Assembly: GCF_946885885.1 (NCBI RefSeq)
Contig: NZ_CAMPHN010000145.1
Location: forward strand, 1-10,724
Origin: an uncultured Pseudomonas sp.
GTDB lineage: Bacteria; Pseudomonadota; Gammaproteobacteria; Pseudomonadales; Pseudomonadaceae
Direction of reading: 5' to 3'
Length of the DNA: 10,724 nt
A program made the position numbers and the translations under genes. The notes beneath the pieces are model-generated. The model worked only from the letters and a program-made list of their open reading frames with translations, was not told the DNA's origin and ran no database searches. Of this stretch, positions 1-10,642 are shown one piece after another (within the stretch, counting starts at the first letter, position 1; the number at the start of each line of letters is the position of its first letter).

Positions 1-1193
1 GCAATGGCGGCTGGCTGATGGGCAACCTGCTCGGCGAGGATCGCGCGCTTGGCGGATTGAGCGCGGAGCGTCGGCGCGCCGGGTTCGAGTTGCTGCACGG
101 CATCCCCGATGAAGTGGCGGATGTGCTACAGCGCGAGGGCATCGAGTGCGATTACCGCAAAGCCGGCGTGCTCTATTGCGCGGCGCGCTACCCGGAACAG
201 GAACAGCGCCTGCGCGCCTGGCTCGCCCAGCTGCATGAAGAGGGTCTGAGCGAAGCCGATTACCGTTGGCTGCCGCCCGAGGAGCTGAACCAGCAGTTAC
301 GCGTCAAGGGCCCGCTTGGCGCCATCCACAGCCCGCACTGCGCGACCATCCAGCCGGCCAAGCTGGTGCGCGGCCTGGCCCGGGCGGTGCAGCGCCTGGG
401 CGTGCAGTTGTTCGAGCAGAGCCGGGTGAGCCATTGGCAAACCGGACGGGTGCGCACAGACCAAGGCGAATTGCACGCCGACTGGGTGGTGCCGGCGGTG
501 GAAGGTTACGCCGCCAGCCTGCCGCCGCTCGGGCGCTATCAACTGCCGGTGCAGAGCCTGCTGATCGCCACCGAGCCACTGTCCGCGAGCCAGTGGGACG
601 AGATCGGCCTAAACCGTGGCCAGGCTTTCAGCGAGTTCAGCCGTCAGGTCACCTACGGCCAGCGCAGCGCCGACGACCGTCTGGTCTTCGGCGCGCGCGG
701 CGGCTATCGCTTCGGCGGCCGCCTGCGCGAGGACTTCAGCCTCAGCACGGCGGAAGTCGAGCTGCGCCGTTATCTGTTCGGCGAGCTATTCCCGCAGTTG
801 CGTAATGTCGCCATCAGCCACGGCTGGGGCGGCAACCTGGGCATGTCGCGGCGCTTCCAGCCGCATATGCTGCTCGACAGTGAAAACCGCATCGCCCTGG
901 CCGGCGGTTACGGCGGCGAAGGCGTCGGCGCCAGCAATCTGGCCGGGCGCACCCTGGCGGACCTGATGCTCGGCCACGACAGCCTGCTGATCGAACAACC
1001 CTGGGTACTCCGCGAGCGGCCATTGAAGGCACTCAAAGCCTGGGAACCGGAACCCTGTCGCTGGCTCGGCTACAACGCCATCGTCCGCAGCTTCGCCCAT
1101 GAAGACCGGGTACTCGCCGACCCACGCAGCGCACTCTGGCGCCGCGGCATGGCCAGCCGCCTGGCGGACTTTATGGAAGGCTTGATGCGTTGA
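1..1193 (+). CDS. FAD-dependent oxidoreductase, DAO superfamily (5'-truncated by window edge)
   Basis: The reading frame is already open at the first full codon (position 3) and reads N-G-G-W-L before the first ATG at 18. The gene therefore starts outside the window, and the ATG at 18 is internal. The N-G-G motif normally follows the N-terminal FAD-binding GxGxxG and 'SGRNGG' segment of DadA/PuuB/glycine-oxidase-like flavoproteins, so the dinucleotide-binding motif itself is missing. Near the C-terminus the segment ALAGGYGGEGVGASNLAGR (about 895-955) is the typical second FAD-contacting loop of this family. It is preceded by a GWGGNLGMSRRFQPH segment. Family knowledge suggests oxidation of an amine or amino acid, with electrons passed to oxygen or a chain acceptor; the substrate cannot be read from sequence. 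It is followed by about 500 bp of regulatory DNA, so it is not in the gcv operon. Its position beside glycine catabolism genes hints at an amino-acid or sarcosine-like substrate, which is only inference. Confidence 0.85.
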   Translation, partial: NGGWLMGNLLGEDRALGGLSAERRRAGFELLHGIPDEVADVLQREGIECDYRKAGVLYCAARYPEQEQRLRAWLAQLHEEGLSEADYRWLPPEELNQQLRVKGPLGAIHSPHCATIQPAKLVRGLARAVQRLGVQLFEQSRVSHWQTGRVRTDQGELHADWVVPAVEGYAASLPPLGRYQLPVQSLLIATEPLSASQWDEIGLNRGQAFSEFSRQVTYGQRSADDRLVFGARGGYRFGGRLREDFSLSTAEVELRRYLFGELFPQLRNVAISHGWGGNLGMSRRFQPHMLLDSENRIALAGGYGGEGVGASNLAGRTLADLMLGHDSLLIEQPWVLRERPLKALKAWEPEPCRWLGYNAIVRSFAHEDRVLADPRSALWRRGMASRLADFMEGLMR

Positions 1194-1306
1194 AAGCTGC
1201 ACATCGCCCTGAGCCGACGCAGCTCCCGGATTGCCTCTGTGGGAGGGGCGGTCAGCGCAGGTTAGCGGCGCCCCTGCAATCGCCATTGACACCGCAAAAC
1301 GACCTT

Positions 1307-1372
1307 GTCGGGTTACGCGGCGACAAATAGCGATGTCGCCGCCTCAACCACGATAATCGCCGCTAACCCGAC
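1307..1372. repeat. Nested inverted repeat (REP-like extragenic palindrome)
   Basis: The outer arms are 1307-1322 and 1358-1372. They are complementary apart from one extra base in the left arm (GTCGGGTTACGCGGCG against CGCCGCTAACCCGAC). Inside lies a second perfect 9-bp inverted repeat, GCGGCGACA at 1317-1325 and TGTCGCCGC at 1334-1342, with an 8-base spacer. The left outer arm and the left inner arm overlap, so two alternative foldings are possible. A related segment, GTTAGCGGCG, occurs at 1261-1270. The form resembles dispersed extragenic palindromes of pseudomonads. It could also serve to end transcription of the upstream gene, but no T-run follows. Confidence 0.6.
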
Positions 1373-1400
1373 CTACCCGGCAGGGCTATGCCATCACGGC

Positions 1401-1418
1401 CGTATTCAAATCAATACA
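1401..1418 (+). promoter_or_regulatory. 18-bp imperfect palindrome, putative enhancer-binding site A
   Basis: The sequence is CGTATTCAAATCAATACA, an imperfect palindrome with GTAT and ATAC half-sites separated by 8 bases. It matches the copy at 1500-1517 at 14 of 18 positions. It is centred about 198 bp upstream of the predicted transcription start, which suits an upstream activating site for a sigma54 activator. GTAW-N8-WTAC is the geometry of the TyrR-family box (TGTAAA-N6-TTTACA). The regulator is inferred. Confidence 0.55.
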
Positions 1419-1419
1419 T

Positions 1420-1437
1420 CGTAATGATTTAAATACG
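1420..1437 (+). promoter_or_regulatory. 18-bp imperfect palindrome, putative enhancer-binding site C
   Basis: The sequence is CGTAATGATTTAAATACG. It starts 19 bp after the first copy, close to two helical turns, and matches the copy at 1500-1517 at 14 of 18 positions. Together with the first copy it also forms a longer inverted repeat: 14-base arms at 1400-1413 and 1425-1438 with one mismatch and an 11-base spacer. Two sites on the same helix face would favour cooperative binding of an oligomeric activator. Confidence 0.55.
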
Positions 1438-1499
1438 GATCACCCGAAACACGATTCTGCGTGGCCCGTAGCGACGCCAATGAGCCTATTTGCGCCACG

Positions 1500-1517
1500 C
1501 GTATCGATTTCAATACA
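1500..1517 (+). promoter_or_regulatory. 18-bp imperfect palindrome, putative enhancer-binding site B
   Basis: The sequence is CGTATCGATTTCAATACA. It is the promoter-proximal copy, centred about 100 bp upstream of the predicted start and 80 bp after the second copy. The IHF-type site at 1550-1562 lies between this copy and the promoter, the normal arrangement for DNA looping to a sigma54 holoenzyme. Confidence 0.55.
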
Positions 1518-1549
1518 AACGCCCAGCGGCCAGCTCTCTAAAAAACACA

Positions 1550-1562
1550 CAAGTTATTGATT
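1550..1562 (-). promoter_or_regulatory. IHF-type binding site
   Basis: On the minus strand the bases read AATCAATAACTTG, an exact match to the consensus WATCAANNNNTTR. The site sits in an AT-rich stretch (about 1540-1582) between the last 18-bp repeat and the -24 element. IHF commonly bends DNA at this place in sigma54 promoters. The match is exact but the motif is short, so position carries much of the support. Confidence 0.6.
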
Positions 1563-1581
1563 TAATTGATAAAAATAACAA

Positions 1582-1597
1582 TGGCACTACCTTTGCT
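1582..1597 (+). promoter_or_regulatory. Sigma54 (-24/-12) promoter of the gcv operon
   Basis: The sequence TGGCACT-ACCT-TTGCT matches the RpoN consensus TGGCAC(G)-N4-TTGC(A/T), with exactly 10 bases between the invariant GG (1583-1584) and GC (1595-1596). The predicted start is near 1608, giving a leader of about 80 nt before gcvH. Published work on the P. aeruginosa gcs2 operon describes sigma54-dependent activation by GcsR, so the same mode is likely here. Confidence 0.88.
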
Positions 1598-1689
1598 ATG
1601 GATTCTCCACCAGCGCTCTGCTCCGGCACGAGCATTCCGATCATCGCCCGCATGAAAAAGGGCGAGTCCAGCACCCTTGAGGAGTACAC

Positions 1690-2073
1690 ATGAGCGAATT
1701 GCGTTTTACCGTCGATCACGAATGGCTGCGTCAGGACGCAGATGGTCTAGTCACTGTGGGCATCACCGCCTACGCTCAGGAAGCCTTGGGTGACGTGGTT
1801 TTCGTGCAACTGCCAGAGCTGCAGAGCTACGCCACCGGTGCCGAAGTCGCGGTACTGGAATCGGTAAAAGCCGCCAGCAATATCGCCATGCCGCTCGACG
1901 GCGAAGTGCTCGAAGTGAACAGCGCACTGGAAGCCAGCCCGGAGCTGGTCAACCAGGATCCGCTCGGCGAAGGCTGGTTCTTCCGCTTCCGTCCGGTCAA
2001 TGCCAGCGCCGTCGCCGACTTGCTCGACCAAGCCGCCTACGAGCGCCTGCTGAACGCCAACGCCGACGCCTGA
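1690..2073 (+). CDS. gcvH: Glycine cleavage system H protein
   Basis: This is the lipoyl carrier of the glycine cleavage complex. It takes the aminomethyl group from P protein on its lipoyl arm, presents it to T protein, and is reoxidised by L protein (lipoamide dehydrogenase, not encoded here). The 127 residues match the usual family length. The lipoylated lysine is Lys60 in VLESVKAASNIAMP, and the N-terminal FTVDHEWL and the C-terminal segment around GEGWFFR are typical. The start is the ATG at 1690, with GAGGAG (1679-1684) five bases upstream. It is the first gene of the operon, about 80 nt after the predicted sigma54 start, and gcvP follows after only 9 bp. P. aeruginosa has two gcvH copies; by operon order this one corresponds to gcvH2. 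Confidence 0.97.
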   Translation: MSELRFTVDHEWLRQDADGLVTVGITAYAQEALGDVVFVQLPELQSYATGAEVAVLESVKAASNIAMPLDGEVLEVNSALEASPELVNQDPLGEGWFFRFRPVNASAVADLLDQAAYERLLNANADA

Positions 2074-2082
2074 GGGATCGAC

Positions 2083-4938
<2,856 letters not shown>

Positions 4939-4948
4939 GGTGCCTATG

Positions 4949-4972
4949 CCGCTGACTCCCGAGGGTCAGCGG
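4949..4972 (+). promoter_or_regulatory. Intercistronic hairpin just after gcvP
   Basis: A 10-bp stem (CCGCTGACTC pairing with GGGTCAGCGG, one G-U pair) closes a CCGA tetraloop, beginning 10 bases after the gcvP stop. No T-run follows, so it is not a classical terminator. It could stabilise the upstream message or cause partial attenuation. Confidence 0.5.
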
Positions 4973-4975
4973 TAA

Positions 4976-5038
4976 CCGTAGCCCGGATGAAATCCGGGGA
5001 GCTTTCGAAAATCCCCCCGGATTTCATCCGGGCTACGG
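4976..5038. repeat. Perfect 24-bp inverted repeat in the gcvP-glyA gap
   Basis: The arms at 4976-4999 and 5015-5038 are perfectly complementary over 24 bases and enclose a 15-base spacer that contains TTTCGAAA. The arm core GTAGCCCGGATGAAATCC recurs with one substitution at 9290-9311 behind gcvT, so this is a dispersed element and not a local operon signal. In RNA it would form a very stable hairpin between gcvP and glyA. No U-run follows, so full termination is unlikely, but polarity or 3'-end protection of gcvHP mRNA is plausible. Confidence 0.75.
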
Positions 5039-5121
5039 CATCGCTTCAACCCAGAATTTTCGACTCACCCCTATCCGGGGCGGGTTGGCTGCACCTCATA
5101 TAAAAATCAGAGGGCCTCACC

Positions 5122-6375
<1,254 letters not shown>

Positions 6376-6397
6376 ACAGACAGGCTCCTTTGCTGAA

Positions 6398-6427
6398 ATG
6401 CAGGCGCGGTTATAGGCCGCGCTGCAT
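6398..6427 (+). promoter_or_regulatory. Intercistronic hairpin between glyA and sdaA
   Basis: The arms at 6398-6409 and 6417-6427 pair over 11 bp with one bulged G and enclose a 7-base loop (TTATAGG). A second small hairpin (6-bp arms at 6434-6439 and 6445-6450, loop CACAA) lies between it and the sdaA ribosome binding site. There is no T-run, so this is likely an RNA-stability or attenuation element and not a terminator. Confidence 0.5.
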
Positions 6428-6476
6428 CAAATGCCGACCCACAAGGTTGGCCCAGATCAGAAATTCGGAGAACAAG

Positions 6477-7853
<1,377 letters not shown>

Positions 7854-7861
7854 GGGCGGCG

Positions 7862-7938
7862 GCAAGCTTCAAGCCACAAGCTCCAAGTTAAACCACTGTT
7901 TCGCTGCCTCTGCTTGCGGCTTGTCGCTTGCAGCTCGC
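7862..7938. repeat. Imperfect inverted repeat in the sdaA-gcvT gap
   Basis: Arms of 26 bases at 7862-7887 and 7913-7938 pair at 21 of 26 positions around a 25-base spacer. Both arms are built from short AAGCTTCAAG / CTTGCAGCT-type units, a style seen in dispersed pseudomonad intergenic repeats. The right arm ends about 8 bases before the gcvT ribosome binding site, so folding could influence gcvT translation. Confidence 0.6.
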
Positions 7939-7958
7939 AGCTTCCGAAGGAGAGATGC

Positions 7959-9080
7959 ATGACCACTGAAACCCTGGCGAAAACCCCGTTACACGCCCTG
8001 CACCTGGAACTCGGCGCGCGCATGGTGCCCTTCGCCGGCTACGACATGCCGGTGCAATACCCGCTCGGCGTGATGAAAGAACACCTGCACACCCGCGAAG
8101 CGGCCGGCCTGTTCGACGTCTCGCACATGGGCCAGATCGTCCTGCGCGGCCCGAACGCTGCTAAAGCGCTGGAAAGCCTGGTGCCGGTGGATATCGTCGA
8201 CCTGCCGGTGGGCATGCAGCGCTACGCCATGTTCACCGATGAGAACGGCGGCATCCTCGACGACCTGATGGTCGCCAACCTCGGCGACGACACCCTGTTC
8301 CTGGTGGTCAACGCCGCCTGCAAGAACCAGGACCTGATGCACCTGCAAGAACAGATCGCCAGCCAGTGCAAGATCGAATCCTGCTTCGACCGCGCCCTGC
8401 TCGCCCTGCAAGGGCCGAAAGCGGTCGACGTACTTGCCCGCCTGGCGCCGGAAGTGAACAAGATGACCTTTATGCAGTTCGCCCCCGTGCGCCTGCTCGG
8501 CGCCGACTGCTACGTCAGCCGCTCCGGCTACACCGGCGAAGACGGCTTCGAAATCTCGGTGCCGGCTGCCCATGCCGAAGCCCTGGCGCGCAGCCTGCTG
8601 GCCGAGCCGGAAGTCGAAGCCATCGGCCTCGGCGCCCGCGACTCGCTGCGTCTGGAAGCCGGCCTGTGCCTGTATGGCCACGATATGAGCACCGCCACCA
8701 CGCCGATCGAAGCCAGTCTGCTGTGGGCCATCTCCAAGGCGCGTCGCGCCGATGGCGCCCGTGCTGGCGGCTTTCCCGGCGCCGAGCGGATCTTCGCCCA
8801 GCAGCAACAAGGCGTCGCCAGCAAGCGCGTCGGCCTGCTGCCGCAGGAACGCGTGCCAGTACGCGAAGGCGCGGAAATCGTCGATGCCGACGGCAATGTG
8901 ATCGGCAGCGTATGCAGCGGCGGCTTCGGCCCGACCCTCGCAGGCCCAGTAGCCATGGGCTATGTGCAAAGCAGCCACATCGCCCTCGACACCCCGGTAT
9001 GGGCCATGGTGCGCGGCAAGCGCGTGGCGATGAAAGTCGCCAAGACCCCGTTCGTGCCGCAGCGCTACTACCGCGGCTAA
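7959..9080 (+). CDS. gcvT: Aminomethyltransferase, glycine cleavage system T protein
   Basis: T protein releases ammonia from the aminomethyl-lipoyl group on GcvH and passes the carbon to tetrahydrofolate, forming methylene-tetrahydrofolate. The start is the ATG at 7959 (MTTETLAKTPLHALH), preceded by AAGGAG at 7947-7952 with 6-base spacing. An in-frame upstream ATG near 7914 lies inside an inverted repeat and was not used. The 373 residues are close to the family's usual 360-375. Typical motifs are PFAGYDMPVQY (24-34), LFDVSHMG (51-58) and GGILDDL near 97-103, with the catalytic aspartate around 101. The segment YTGEDGFE near residues 191-198 and the C-terminal barrel region ending in PFVPQRYY are also typical. 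It is the last gene of the operon. Its downstream flank is rich in extragenic palindromes and then the integron. Confidence 0.97.
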   Translation: MTTETLAKTPLHALHLELGARMVPFAGYDMPVQYPLGVMKEHLHTREAAGLFDVSHMGQIVLRGPNAAKALESLVPVDIVDLPVGMQRYAMFTDENGGILDDLMVANLGDDTLFLVVNAACKNQDLMHLQEQIASQCKIESCFDRALLALQGPKAVDVLARLAPEVNKMTFMQFAPVRLLGADCYVSRSGYTGEDGFEISVPAAHAEALARSLLAEPEVEAIGLGARDSLRLEAGLCLYGHDMSTATTPIEASLLWAISKARRADGARAGGFPGAERIFAQQQQGVASKRVGLLPQERVPVREGAEIVDADGNVIGSVCSGGFGPTLAGPVAMGYVQSSHIALDTPVWAMVRGKRVAMKVAKTPFVPQRYYRG

Positions 9081-9100
9081 GACCTCGGCCAGCGGCGGCA

Positions 9101-9117
9101 GCGGTGCAACCCACCGC
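9101..9117 (+). terminator. Possible hairpin terminator of the gcv operon
   Basis: GCGGTG (9101-9106) pairs with CACCGC (9112-9117) around CAACC, 20 bases after the gcvT stop. An alternative GCGGCGG/CCGCCGC pairing uses the same bases. No T-run follows, so this is weak evidence for rho-independent termination. Confidence 0.3.
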
Positions 9118-9164
9118 CGCATGCAGTAGGTCCTATGTACCGATGCAAATCCAGGCTACGAAGC

Positions 9165-9240
9165 GTGGGAGGCGCTTCAGCGGCGAGCTTCCCACGGTGG
9201 CTGTCGCGGCTGAAGCGGAGCGCCGCCCGGCCCATCCCAC
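9165..9240. repeat. Inverted pair of REP-like sequences (REPIN-like)
   Basis: The left unit begins with GTGGGAGGCGCTTCAGC at 9165, and the right unit ends with the inverted flank ATCCCAC at 9240. The cores CGCTTCAGC (9173-9181) and GCTGAAGCG (9209-9217) are perfect complements 27 bases apart. Within the left unit GTGGGA (9165-9170) also pairs with TCCCAC (9190-9195). This arrangement is characteristic of pseudomonad REP doublets mobilised by RAYT-type transposases. No RAYT gene is in the window. Confidence 0.65.
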
Positions 9241-9289
9241 AAGGGCCACTGGTTCAGTGCTCGAATGGCTGAAGGGCAGGCGACACTGG

Positions 9290-9311
9290 GTAGCCCGGAT
9301 GCAATCCGGGG
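9290..9311. repeat. Second copy of one arm of the gcvP-glyA repeat
   Basis: The 22 bases beginning GTAGCCCGGATGCAATCC match the left arm core of the inverted repeat at 4979-4999, with A replaced by C in the middle. The unit is itself partly palindromic (CCCGGAT / ATCCGGG). The matching inverted arm is not found nearby, so this looks like a solitary or decayed copy. Confidence 0.65.
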
Positions 9312-9421
9312 AAGATCGAGAGCCAGCTCCCGGGCTGGTGGCCCGTGCAGATCCCGGCAGGAGGGCCACGCCCGTTCTCGTCCATTCCTGGAAATACTGG
9401 CTCCCGGCATTTTCCCAGCTC

Positions 9422-9435
9422 CCCCATCCATGGGG
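9422..9435. repeat. Short perfect hairpin downstream of intI (1)
   Basis: CCCCAT and ATGGGG flank a CC dinucleotide on the plus strand. It lies about 130 bases beyond the intI stop and has the same ATCCAT centre as the neighbouring hairpin at 9459-9474. Confidence 0.45.
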
Positions 9436-9458
9436 CCGCTGACCGGCTTGCGGCATTT

Positions 9459-9474
9459 CCCACATCCATGTGGG
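9459..9474. repeat. Short perfect hairpin downstream of intI (2)
   Basis: CCCACAT and ATGTGGG (7-bp arms) flank CC, about 93 bases beyond the intI stop codon. It may end transcription of intI on the minus strand, but no U-run is visible. Confidence 0.45.
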
Positions 9475-9566
9475 TCACGCGCCCCGCGGCGAATGTAACC
9501 CGCAGTCCTTTACGAGACGGGCAAGTCGAAGCGCAGCAGCAGCCAGATCCGGGCAGCGAAAGACAC

Positions 9567-10535
9567 TCAGGCCCTGTCCAGCGGACTCAACACCGCCAGG
9601 CCTCCGCGATTGAGCACATGGGTGTAGATCATGGTGGTCTTCACATCGGCGTGCCCCAGCAGCTCCTGCACGGTACGGATATCCTGGCCGCTTTCCAGCA
9701 GGTGGGTGGCGAAGCAATGGCGTAGCGTATGCGGCGTCGCCGGCTTGACCAGGCCAGCGCCGCGTACCGCCTCACGTATCGCGCGCTGAATGGTCTTTTC
9801 ATGCAGGTGATGGCGGAAAATTCCCTCGGAGCGCGGATCCTTGGAGCGATTGACTGAAGGAAAAACGAACTGCCAACCCCACTCCATCCCAGCATGCGGA
9901 TACTTGCGCGCCAATGCATTAGGCAGATTGGCCCGGCCAAACCCCTCGGCCAGATCCGCCCGATGCAGTAGCTGGACTTGCTCCAAGTGCTCCTGCAGCG
10001 CCACCACCACCCGCTGTGGCAACATGGTTACCCGATCCTTCTGGCCTTTGCCATCACGTACCAGAATCTCGCCGCGGCCAAAGTCCACATCCTTGACGCG
10101 CAAGCGCAGCGCTTCCAACACACGCAGCCCCGAACCATAGAGCAAATTGGCCACCAGCCAGTGCACGCCCGATAACCCGGCCAAAAGCCTGGTCACCTCC
10201 TCACGGGTCAGCACCACCGGCAAATGCCTGGGCTTCTTGGCCCGCACGATCCCCTCCAGCCAAGGCAGCTCGACCTTCAATATCTCCTTGTATAGAAACA
10301 GCAGCGCCGCCAGGGCCTGGTTCTGCGTCGAACCCGCCACATTGCGATTGACGGCCAGATGGGTAAGAAAAGCCTCGATCTCGGGCGCCGCCATCTCCGC
10401 CGGATGGCGATAGTGGTGAAAGCGGATATAACGCTTTACCCATTCGGCATAGACAGTCTCGGTCCGAATGGAATAGTTTCTAAGGCGAATCTGCTGGCGC
10501 AGCTGATCCAGCAGCTTGGGCTTGCCGTCATCCAT
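9567..10535 (-). CDS. intI: Integron integrase (site-specific tyrosine recombinase)
   Basis: IntI inserts and excises gene cassettes by recombination between attI and attC sites. I choose the ATG at 10535 ([11 protein letters not shown]), which has AAGGGAG (10551-10545) nine bases upstream; the protein is 322 residues. The open frame continues back to 10610, but that part overlaps a hairpin and lacks a ribosome binding site. The N-terminal DNA-binding domain spans about 8-95. The catalytic domain has Arg138 ([11 protein letters not shown]), the GKGQKDR lysine at 163, His269 and Arg272 (TPHTLRH), His295 (LLGHADV) and the nucleophile Tyr304 (TTMIYTHV). The stretch [20 protein letters not shown] (about 207-226) and following residues are the extra alpha-helical insert that separates integron integrases from XerC/XerD. 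All key residues are present, so activity is likely. It points away from the cassette side, convergent with gcvT, as in most integrons. Confidence 0.95.
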   Translation of the reverse strand: MDDGKPKLLDQLRQQIRLRNYSIRTETVYAEWVKRYIRFHHYRHPAEMAAPEIEAFLTHLAVNRNVAGSTQNQALAALLFLYKEILKVELPWLEGIVRAKKPRHLPVVLTREEVTRLLAGLSGVHWLVANLLYGSGLRVLEALRLRVKDVDFGRGEILVRDGKGQKDRVTMLPQRVVVALQEHLEQVQLLHRADLAEGFGRANLPNALARKYPHAGMEWGWQFVFPSVNRSKDPRSEGIFRHHLHEKTIQRAIREAVRGAGLVKPATPHTLRHCFATHLLESGQDIRTVQELLGHADVKTTMIYTHVLNRGGLAVLSPLDRA

Positions 10536-10544
10536 GTCGCGTTT

Positions 10545-10551
10545 CTCCCTT
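10545..10551 (-). promoter_or_regulatory. Ribosome binding site that decides the intI start
   Basis: AAGGGAG on the minus strand lies nine bases before the ATG at 10535. Its first three bases fall within the hairpin at 10549-10583, so folding of the leader could restrict ribosome access. Confidence 0.65.
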
Positions 10552-10583
10552 GGCATTGTCGCGTTGGCCGCGACAACGCCAAG
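10549..10583 (-). promoter_or_regulatory. 15-bp stem-loop in the intI leader
   Basis: The arms at 10549-10563 and 10569-10583 are complementary at 14 of 15 positions around a 5-base loop (TTGGC on the plus strand). In the intI transcript the hairpin would sit directly against the ribosome binding site and overlap its first bases. The alternative ATG at 10556 lies inside it. A role in keeping integrase translation low is inferred. Confidence 0.55.
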
Positions 10584-10615
10584 GCTAGACAAGGACTTGC
10601 AGGACGACAAGGAAC

Positions 10616-10642
10616 GTTATACGACATGCCGTCGCATGTAAA
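10616..10642 (-). promoter_or_regulatory. Candidate intI promoter
   Basis: On the minus strand TTTACA (10642-10637) and TATAAC (10621-10616) resemble -35 and -10 elements, separated by 15 bases, which is shorter than optimal. Its place between attI and intI is where integrase promoters normally lie. No LexA box is recognisable around it. Confidence 0.35.

Larger units (their letters stand above)
1194..1689. other. Non-coding regulatory region between the oxidoreductase and gcvH
   Basis: I see no convincing protein gene in these 496 bases. The left part (about 1238-1374) holds GC-rich extragenic palindromes. The right part (about 1400-1600) is markedly AT-richer. It contains three 18-bp repeats, an IHF-type site and a sigma54 promoter, each listed separately. 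A weak inverted repeat (7-bp arms at 1459-1465 and 1494-1500) lies between the second and third 18-bp repeats. No rho-independent terminator with a U-run is evident for the upstream gene. Confidence 0.8.
9081..9566. other. Non-coding, palindrome-rich spacer between gcvT and intI
   Basis: No convincing gene is present in these 486 bases, although small open frames exist on both strands, as expected from the GC content. The region holds a possible gcvT-proximal hairpin, an inverted pair of REP-like sequences, a half copy of the gcvP-glyA repeat, and two short perfect hairpins, listed separately. The two convergent genes gcvT and intI both end here, so these elements may act as bidirectional transcription ends. 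Confidence 0.75.

Noticed and set aside
1608..1689. Glycine riboswitch in the gcvH leader
   Set aside because: The leader is only about 80 nt and shows no tandem aptamer core. It has just a 5-bp stem (CGCCC/GGGCG at 1645-1664).
6390..6476. Upstream extension of sdaA from an ATG at 6390
   Set aside because: The added 29 residues are unlike SdaA and fall in an RNA hairpin. The ATG at 6477 has the ribosome binding site and the normal N-terminus.
9081..9566. Small open frames in both strands of the gcvT-intI spacer
   Set aside because: They run through palindromes, overlap one another and lack ribosome binding sites or recognisable protein motifs.
10536..10610. Upstream extension of intI to an ATG at 10610 (or 10556)
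   Set aside because: No ribosome binding site precedes these codons, and the segment is a hairpin. The ATG at 10535 gives a normal-length integrase with a good ribosome binding site.
10590..10626. Rightward cassette promoter (Pc): TTGCAG ... TATACG
   Set aside because: The elements are poor matches and only 15 bases apart. This is too weak to call without a mapped start.
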